A stretch of DNA of 36,671 bases, from positions 1 through 36,671 of the forward strand of contig JAFAGM010000037.1 of assembly GCA_023422775.1 (NCBI GenBank), written 5' to 3'. The position numbers were made by a program, and so were the translations under genes. Under the pieces are notes generated by a model that worked only from the letters and a program-made list of their open reading frames with translations, was not told the DNA's origin and searched no databases. Of the stretch, positions 31,511 to 36,671 are shown one piece after another. Source of the stretch: Pseudomonadota bacterium. GTDB lineage: Bacteria > Pseudomonadota > Alphaproteobacteria > Rhizobiales > Xanthobacteraceae. Position 1 is the first letter of the stretch; the number at the start of each line of letters is the position of its first letter.

Positions 31511-33388
31511 ATGGGTGCCTATCGCCCGGACATCGACGGTCTGCGGGCCATCTCCATTCTGCTGGTCGTCGGATTTCACGCCCAGCCTTCGCTGGTCCCC
31601 GGCGGATTTATCGGCGTTGACATTTTTTTTGTGATCTCGGGCTTCCTGATCACTCGTATCATTCTCTCGCGGATCAAAACCGATAGCTTTTCGTTCCTGG
31701 AATTCTACTCTCGGCGGATTCGGCGGATATTTCCGGCGCTCATCGTCGTCCTGGCCGCCACTTATTTGTTCGGCTGGTTTGTACTTCTGCCGGAGGGTTT
31801 TTCCCTGCTCGGGAAGAACATTGCGGCCGGTGTTGCGTTCGCATCCAATCTGTTTCAGCTCACGCAGCTCGGATACTTTGCTCCGGATGCGACCGAAAAT
31901 CCGCTCCTGCACCTTTGGTCGTTGGGCATTGAGGAACAGTTCTACATCTTCTGGCCACCAGCTCTTTTGCTCATCGGGTTGAGGTGGCACCGAACCCTGA
32001 TGGGAGCCATCGCCGCAGCATCGTTTGGCGCCAGCCTCCTGATTTTCTTCGGCTACAAGGACTGGTCGTTTTACTCGCCAATACCGAGAGCATGGGAATT
32101 GCTGGCCGGCGGCATTGTCGCCACCAACTACGCCGGCACCCTGGAGCGCGGAAAGCGGCGTTTTCCGCAACTTGAGAACCTGCTGGCAGCGATTGGCGCC
32201 GCGGCAATTATCTTTGCTGCGGCAACCCTCAACAAGGAAAGCCTGTTTCCGGGCGTTTATGCGCTGTTGCCGGTGCTTGGCGCGGTGCTGATTATTCTCT
32301 CGCCAAATTCCCTGTTGAACAGGACTCTTCTATCCACCCCGCAGATGGTCCTGATCGGATTGATCAGCTATCCGCTGTATCTCTGGCACTGGCCGCTATT
32401 GTCCTATCTCGGGATTGTCCGAAATGGAAATCCAAACGCGGTTGAGATTTGGGCTGCCGTTCTCGTTGCGATCCTCCTCTCATGGCTCACATTTCGTTTT
32501 GTCGAGAGTCCACTTCGTCAGCAGAAAAATACAACGCCGAAACTGGCGTTCGGATTGCTCACGGTCGGCGTGGTAGGGATCGTCACGGCCGCGGCATCTG
32601 GTTTTGGATTTCGCTTTCCGCCAGAAATTCGCGATATCGCGCAACTGGCGCCGCACGGCAATGCCGGGTTCCGTGACAAGTGCTTCCTGGACGTACCTGG
32701 GTCTGAATTCAACTCAAGCTGCATCGAACAGGGCAACAAGCCCCTCGTACTCCTGTGGGGTGATTCCACCGCTGCAGCGCTTTACCCGGGATTGAAGCAT
32801 GCTCAGGCAACAGTTCCGTTTCGCCTGGCTCGCTTCGCGGCATCGGCATGCCCTCCCATCCTGGCGGCCGGCTCCGATGCCAGGTGTGACGCAGCCAATC
32901 AAGTCGTATTCGATCTGGTCAAATCGTCACGTCCCGAGATCGTGCTGCTGCACGCATGGTGGGATGGCCTTAAGGATCTCGAGAAACTCCAGGATACGAT
33001 CGGCCAGCTAAAGGCCCTCAACGTCAAGCGGATCATCATTTTCGGACCGGTACCGGTCTGGAAGCGCACGCTTCCCCATACGCTGGTGAATTTCTACCGG
33101 TTGCGGCACACAATCGCGGATAGGATAGCCGCAGGCGTATCCGGCCCCGAGGGCGATGCAAGAATGGAAGCATTCAGCAAGTCCGCCGGGACGGAATACA
33201 TCTCGGCATGGCACATGCTGTGTAGCTCGGCAGGGTGCATGACGCGCGTCGGCCCATCGGCAAGCGACGTCATAATTACCGATAACGTGCACCTATCGGA
33301 CACCGGTTCAAACTTCCTGATCGAAGGCGTCAAGAGAAAGCTCTTTCCCTGCCCTGAATTTTGCCAAGAACAAATCGTGCGCGAATAG
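31511..33388 (+). CDS. Membrane acyltransferase fused to an SGNH hydrolase domain (OafA-like)
   Basis: This 625-residue protein is likely to O-acylate a cell-surface polysaccharide. The N-terminal acyltransferase-3 domain (about 1-340) has YRPDIDGLRAISILLVVGFH with the catalytic His (H23), GGFIGVDIFFVISGFLIT, LWSLGIEEQFYIFWP and about ten membrane helices. After a last helix (about 345-365) comes a periplasmic SGNH domain, with GDS around 417-419 (LLWGDSTAAALYPGL) and the late D591/H594 in DNVHLSDTG. ATG 31511 fits the family start; ATG 31466 and 31355 are possible but unsupported. The gene is noticeably richer in A/T than its neighbours, suggesting later acquisition. Its acceptor glycan is unknown. 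Confidence 0.9.
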   Translation: MGAYRPDIDGLRAISILLVVGFHAQPSLVPGGFIGVDIFFVISGFLITRIILSRIKTDSFSFLEFYSRRIRRIFPALIVVLAATYLFGWFVLLPEGFSLLGKNIAAGVAFASNLFQLTQLGYFAPDATENPLLHLWSLGIEEQFYIFWPPALLLIGLRWHRTLMGAIAAASFGASLLIFFGYKDWSFYSPIPRAWELLAGGIVATNYAGTLERGKRRFPQLENLLAAIGAAAIIFAAATLNKESLFPGVYALLPVLGAVLIILSPNSLLNRTLLSTPQMVLIGLISYPLYLWHWPLLSYLGIVRNGNPNAVEIWAAVLVAILLSWLTFRFVESPLRQQKNTTPKLAFGLLTVGVVGIVTAAASGFGFRFPPEIRDIAQLAPHGNAGFRDKCFLDVPGSEFNSSCIEQGNKPLVLLWGDSTAAALYPGLKHAQATVPFRLARFAASACPPILAAGSDARCDAANQVVFDLVKSSRPEIVLLHAWWDGLKDLEKLQDTIGQLKALNVKRIIIFGPVPVWKRTLPHTLVNFYRLRHTIADRIAAGVSGPEGDARMEAFSKSAGTEYISAWHMLCSSAGCMTRVGPSASDVIITDNVHLSDTGSNFLIEGVKRKLFPCPEFCQEQIVRE

Positions 33389-33441
33389 CTGGTCTCGTTG
33401 TCAGTTATGCTGACAGACCGCGCGACCCGCGGAGCGAAACA

Positions 33442-33725
33442 TTACTTCGGCTTGGAATTGAGCGGGCAGTTCGGGTCGACTTCAGCGGCTTGCCCCCGCT
33501 CTGCACGGTGGGCGCGGCCGAGTTTGAGCCGCCGGCGTCCGGCAACACGACGCTCTTTTCGACGGCCATGGAGTTGGCGGTTTTCTCCTCGCCGCTTCCC
33601 GTTGTCGCAGCCGGCGATGTCGTGCACGCCGTCTCCGGTTTGTCACTTGAAGCGGCGGCAGACTGCGCCGCCGCGGTGCTCACGCTCAATATTCCTGCGA
33701 GAATCGCTGCCGCAACGCGTATCAT
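33442..33725 (-). pseudogene. Small exported protein, probably frameshifted in a G run
   Basis: ATG 33725, with GGAG upstream, opens a frame beginning with a good signal peptide (MIRVAAAILAGILSVSTAAA) and a Ser/Ala/Thr-rich mature part through VVLPDAGGSNSAAPTVQSGG. As read, the frame then continues to 33405 with Arg/Ser-rich sequence. Adding one base to the GGGGG run (plus-strand C run 33493-33497) instead gives QAAEVDPNCPLNSKPK and a stop at 33442, a far more natural end. The intact gene would encode about 94 residues. I therefore infer a one-base slip, which may be a sequencing error, a true mutation or slippage. The family is not one I can name. Function is unknown; it is probably periplasmic. 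Confidence 0.6.
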
Positions 33726-33918
33726 TGGTCTCCAATGGCCGGAAAGTACCTTTCTCGGCGTAAGACATCCTGGCGCAACGATGGTTCCGAGTTCCGGGAA
33801 ACTGCAGACATTGCGATAGTCGTCCCACAGGCCGTATGCTGGGGATCCTCAGATCGAGCGGCGCGGGATTTGCTTTCCTGCGAAGCGGCCGACCCACCGG
33901 TCGCCAAGGGACAAAGAC

Positions 33919-34884
33919 ATGACCATCGACCTTACGCGCCGTACGCTGCTTCATCTGGCCGGCGTCTCATCGTTCGCCGCGGCAGCCGCTACCGCGGCGC
34001 AAGCGGAGGGCACGGCGAGTGGCGGCGGACCGACGTTCGCCAACCGCACGCCGATGCGCGTCGGCATGGTGACGTTGCGCGTGCGCGACCTCGACAAGGT
34101 CGCCGACTATTATCGCGACGCGATCGGGCTGACCGTCATGACGCGCACGGCAACCGGCGCCCGTCTCGGCGCGGGCGGCGTGCCGCTGCTCGACCTTGAA
34201 CGGCGCGAGGGTGCGGGGCGCGAGGCGCGGAACGCCGCAGGCCTCTATCACACCGCGTTCCTGATGCCGGCGCGCAAGGACCTCGCGCGCTGGCTGGTGC
34301 ACGCGGCGGCGAGCAGGATTCCGCTCAGCGGCTTCGCCGATCATCTCGTCAGCGAGTCCGTCTATCTCGACGACCCCGAGGGCAACGGCATCGAGGTCTA
34401 TGCCGATCGCGCGCCCGAACTCTGGCAATGGAACGCAGGCACCGTCACGATGGCGACCGACCCGCTCGACATCGACGGCCTGCTCGCGCTGACGGATACG
34501 CGCACGACCAGCTATGCCAGGGCGCCGGACGGTCTCCGCATCGGCCACATGCATCTGCGCGTCGGCGATCTCGAACAGGCGGATCGCTTCTATGGCGGCG
34601 TGATCGGCTTCGCTCCAACCCGAAAACGGACCGGCGCCGCGTTCCTGTCCTCGGGGCGTTATCATCACCATCTCGGTATCAACGTCTGGCAGAGCCAGGG
34701 CGCCGGACAGCGCAACGACACCGCCACGGGACTGGCATGGTTTTCGCTGGAGATCGCGACGCAGGATATGCTGCAGGCGCAGGAGCAACGATTGACGCAG
34801 GCGGGCGCGCCGATGGAGGCGGTCACCGGCGGCATCGAGACTGCCGATCCCTGGGGCACCAAAGTTCGGCTGATCAAGGTTTGA
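33919..34884 (+). CDS. VOC (glyoxalase/extradiol dioxygenase-fold) protein, possibly Tat-exported
   Basis: This 321-residue protein has two VOC modules (about 45-165 and 195-320), like CatE-type catechol 2,3-dioxygenases. Putative ligand positions include H in GLYHTAFL and E in GNGIEVYAD in module 1, and H in IGHMHLRV and YHHHLGINVW in module 2. The final DPWGTKVRLIKV lacks the Glu that usually completes a 2-His-1-carboxylate site in that module. The N-terminus MTIDLTRRTLLHLAGVSSFA followed by an Ala-rich stretch to AQAEG resembles a twin-arginine signal, unusual for this family. AAGGGA precedes ATG 33919. The amidase gene follows on the same strand after 70 bp. Confidence 0.82.
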   Translation: MTIDLTRRTLLHLAGVSSFAAAAATAAQAEGTASGGGPTFANRTPMRVGMVTLRVRDLDKVADYYRDAIGLTVMTRTATGARLGAGGVPLLDLERREGAGREARNAAGLYHTAFLMPARKDLARWLVHAAASRIPLSGFADHLVSESVYLDDPEGNGIEVYADRAPELWQWNAGTVTMATDPLDIDGLLALTDTRTTSYARAPDGLRIGHMHLRVGDLEQADRFYGGVIGFAPTRKRTGAAFLSSGRYHHHLGINVWQSQGAGQRNDTATGLAWFSLEIATQDMLQAQEQRLTQAGAPMEAVTGGIETADPWGTKVRLIKV

Positions 34885-34954
34885 CAGCGCCGACGACAAA
34901 TCGGTTAAACCACGCTGTGCAAGGGCGCAACGCTGCCCCAAGAGGATGAGTTGG

Positions 34955-36430
34955 ATGAATCTACCGATGAGCTGGGACGAGTGGGCGGAGCATGATGGCG
35001 TTGCGCTGGCGGCGCGCGTCACCAAGGGCGAGTTGAAGCCCGCCGAACTGGCGGCGCAGGCCGCGGCCGGCATCGCCAGGGTCGATCCGGCGCTGTCGGC
35101 CGTGGTCGAAGTGTTCGAGGATGCGGTCGCCGATCCGTCCCTCGACGGCACCAATCTCGATGGCCCCTTTGCCGGCCTGCCGTTCCTGATGAAGGATCTC
35201 GGCCCCACCATGAAGGGCCGCCTGCAGGAGATGGGCTCGCTGATCATGCGCGGCAATCGCGCTGCCGCCGACACCTTCATGACCAGGAAGATGCGCGGCG
35301 CCGGCCTCAACCTGATCGGGCGCACCACGACGCCGGAATTCGGGGTCTGCAGTTCGGCGGAAAATCCCGCCGTCTACATCACGCGCAACCCGTGGAACCC
35401 CGACTACACCACCTGCGGATCGTCGGCCGGCAGCGCCGCGATGGTCGCCGCAGGCGCGGTGCCGATCGCGCATGCGACCGACGGCGGCGGCTCGATCCGG
35501 ATTCCGGCAGGGGTCAACGGCAACATCGGCCTGAAAGTATCGCGCGGCGTGTTCTCGCTGTCGCCGCTTCTGTCCGACCTCAGCGGGCTGGTTTCCATTC
35601 AGGGCTGCCAGTCACGCACGGTACGCGACACGGCAGCGTTTGTCGATGCCTGCCGCGGCCCCGCGCCCGGCGAGTTCATGCCGTTCTGGAGTCCGCCCGA
35701 GCCCTACACGCGTATGATCGCGCGCGATCCGGGCAAGCTCAGAATCGCGCTTTCGCACCAGTGGGGCGACTACCAGGCAACGCCACACATCGCGGCCGAA
35801 CTGGAAAAGGCCGGGCGCTTCCTCGAAGGCCTCGGCCATCAGGTCGACTACGCCCTGCCGGAGTTGGACTTCCGCGAAGCCTTTACGGCACAGACCACCT
35901 GCTACATCAGCAATTTCGCCGTCGTGATCGGCAACATGCTGGCCGCGCGCGGGCTGGAGCGGCCGCCGGAAGACCTGATTGAACCGATCAACATCAGGAT
36001 CTGGGAGCACGGCCGCAACACCAGCTATGCCGACCGGGCACGGATGCAGGCGGTGTTCAACACGACGTCGCGCGGCTTCGGCGCCTTCTTCGAGGATTGG
36101 GATATCATCCTCACCCCGGTCACGGCGCTGCCGACACCGAAGATCGGCACGACGGAATATCTCACAATCAGCGACAACCCCGATGTGCTGGACTGGTTCG
36201 GCAATCTCTGGCGCAACTTCGCCTTCACGCCGCTCGCCAATCTCTGCGGCATCCCCGCGATCTCGCTGCCACTGGCGGCGCATGAGAACGGCCTGCCGCT
36301 CGGCATTCAAGCCATTGCGAAGCAGGCCAATGACGGCCTGCTGCTGCAGCTCGCCGCCCAGATCGAGCGCGCCATCGGCGGCAAATGGAACGGCGGGCAG
36401 AAGCCGCCCGTGCATGTGACGGCTGACTAG
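34955..36430 (+). CDS. Amidase-signature family hydrolase
   Basis: This 491-residue enzyme hydrolyses C-N bonds of an unidentified amide. The Ser-cisSer-Lys triad is visible: K80 in LPFLMKDLG, the cis-Ser S156 in CGSSAGSAA and the nucleophile S180 in ATDGGGSIRIPAG. AGAGG occupies 34941-34945, touching the ATG at 34946, so that codon cannot use it; ATG 34955, nine bases beyond, is the better start. The length is normal for the family. Its neighbour upstream on the same strand is the VOC protein, and an inverted repeat (36468-36496) follows its stop. Confidence 0.92.
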   Translation: MNLPMSWDEWAEHDGVALAARVTKGELKPAELAAQAAAGIARVDPALSAVVEVFEDAVADPSLDGTNLDGPFAGLPFLMKDLGPTMKGRLQEMGSLIMRGNRAAADTFMTRKMRGAGLNLIGRTTTPEFGVCSSAENPAVYITRNPWNPDYTTCGSSAGSAAMVAAGAVPIAHATDGGGSIRIPAGVNGNIGLKVSRGVFSLSPLLSDLSGLVSIQGCQSRTVRDTAAFVDACRGPAPGEFMPFWSPPEPYTRMIARDPGKLRIALSHQWGDYQATPHIAAELEKAGRFLEGLGHQVDYALPELDFREAFTAQTTCYISNFAVVIGNMLAARGLERPPEDLIEPINIRIWEHGRNTSYADRARMQAVFNTTSRGFGAFFEDWDIILTPVTALPTPKIGTTEYLTISDNPDVLDWFGNLWRNFAFTPLANLCGIPAISLPLAAHENGLPLGIQAIAKQANDGLLLQLAAQIERAIGGKWNGGQKPPVHVTAD

Positions 36431-36467
36431 ACGCGATGAGATCCGGTCCACTGGAGCGGCATCGGAA

Positions 36468-36496
36468 TTCACCTCTCCCCGCTGGGGAGAGGTGAA
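36468..36496. terminator. Perfect 13 bp hairpin, probable bidirectional terminator and dispersed repeat
   Basis: TTCACCTCTCCCC (36468-36480) and GGGGAGAGGTGAA (36484-36496) are perfect reverse complements around the loop GCT. The hairpin sits between the amidase stop and the stop of the convergent gene at the right edge. This CACCTCTCCCC palindrome is, from memory, a common dispersed element in Bradyrhizobium-type genomes. No long T tract follows. Confidence 0.75.
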
Positions 36497-36538
36497 CCGA
36501 GTTTGTCGCACTACCGGTCAACCAGATGCCATCGCGCC

Positions 36539-36671
36539 TTACACGCGAAAATGCTTCGACAGCTTCAGGCCCTGCGCCTGGTAGTTGGAGCCGATGCGCT
36601 GGCCGTACATCGACGCGGGCCGCGCCAGCATCTTCTCGTAGACGAGGCGGCCGACGATCTGGCCGTGCTCG
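36539..36671 (-). CDS. C-terminal end of a probable 2'-deoxycytidine 5'-triphosphate deaminase
   Basis: The minus-strand frame enters from the right edge and encodes 44 residues, EHGQIVGRLVYEKM, then YGQRIGSNYQAQGLKLSKHF and a TAA stop at 36541-36539. The GRLVYE...YG..IGSNYQ.Q.L.LSKHF ending matches my memory of the longer alphaproteobacterial Dcd-type enzymes, which make dUTP from dCTP. The start and catalytic residues lie outside the window, so the assignment is tentative. Confidence 0.55.
   Translation of the reverse strand, partial: EHGQIVGRLVYEKMLARPASMYGQRIGSNYQAQGLKLSKHFRV

Noticed and set aside
31091..32170. Minus-strand frame of 359 codons spanning the decarboxylase/acyltransferase gap
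   Set aside because: It overlaps both genuine genes, its composition is shadow-like and it has no recognisable domain.

Overview
The window looks like a chromosomal segment of an alphaproteobacterium close to Bradyrhizobium or Rhodopseudomonas. The evidence is a GC-rich coding style, liv-type transport genes with an acyl-CoA ligase in the operon, many aromatic-catabolism-like enzyme families, and three kinds of dispersed intergenic palindrome that I recall as common in that group. The genus is an inference; no rRNA, tRNA, CRISPR array or replication origin is visible.

Layout. The left edge holds the first 36 codons of a probable IS4-type transposase. Positions 197-8925 form a surface/signalling block: a CHASE2-adenylate cyclase and a 1674-residue FecR/repeat/RTX-like secreted protein on the minus strand, and, divergent from them across a 609 bp AT-richer gap, a LapG-type periplasmic cysteine protease. 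From 15853 down to 9011 runs a minus-strand branched-chain-amino-acid-type ABC operon (livH-livM-livG-livF, acyl-CoA ligase, substrate-binding protein), with start/stop overlaps between H/M and M/G. It is closed by a strong hairpin shared with the protease gene. Positions 16152-18424 encode a separate two-gene ABC exporter. An AbrB-fold antitoxin (18509-18760) overlaps a vapC-like toxin gene that is cut off after about 33 recognisable codons.

Positions 18904-28768 are mostly metabolic and RNA/DNA-handling genes: an epoxide-hydrolase-like alpha/beta hydrolase, an exported MBL-fold protein with an altered metal motif, an amidohydrolase, a helicase-lyase-aminopeptidase run on the minus strand, a Tag-like glycosylase homologue and a multi-rhodanese protein. 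A LysR regulator is divergent from the rhodanese gene. Next come a split thiamine-diphosphate decarboxylase (two overlapping genes), an AT-richer acyltransferase-SGNH membrane protein, a small exported protein apparently broken by a one-base slip in a G run, a possibly Tat-exported VOC protein, an amidase, and the 3' end of a probable dCTP deaminase.

The most interesting possibility is the 197-8925 block. A LapG-like protease sits next to a giant type-I-secretion-style repeat protein and a cyclase, suggesting a Lap-like adhesin-release module. However, no LapD or type I secretion genes are present, the repeat protein lacks a canonical LapG site, and the substrate link is inferred only from adjacency. 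Other points of note are the orphaned antitoxin, the degenerate active sites in the MBL, rhodanese and Tag-like proteins, and the probable frameshift at 33493-33497.
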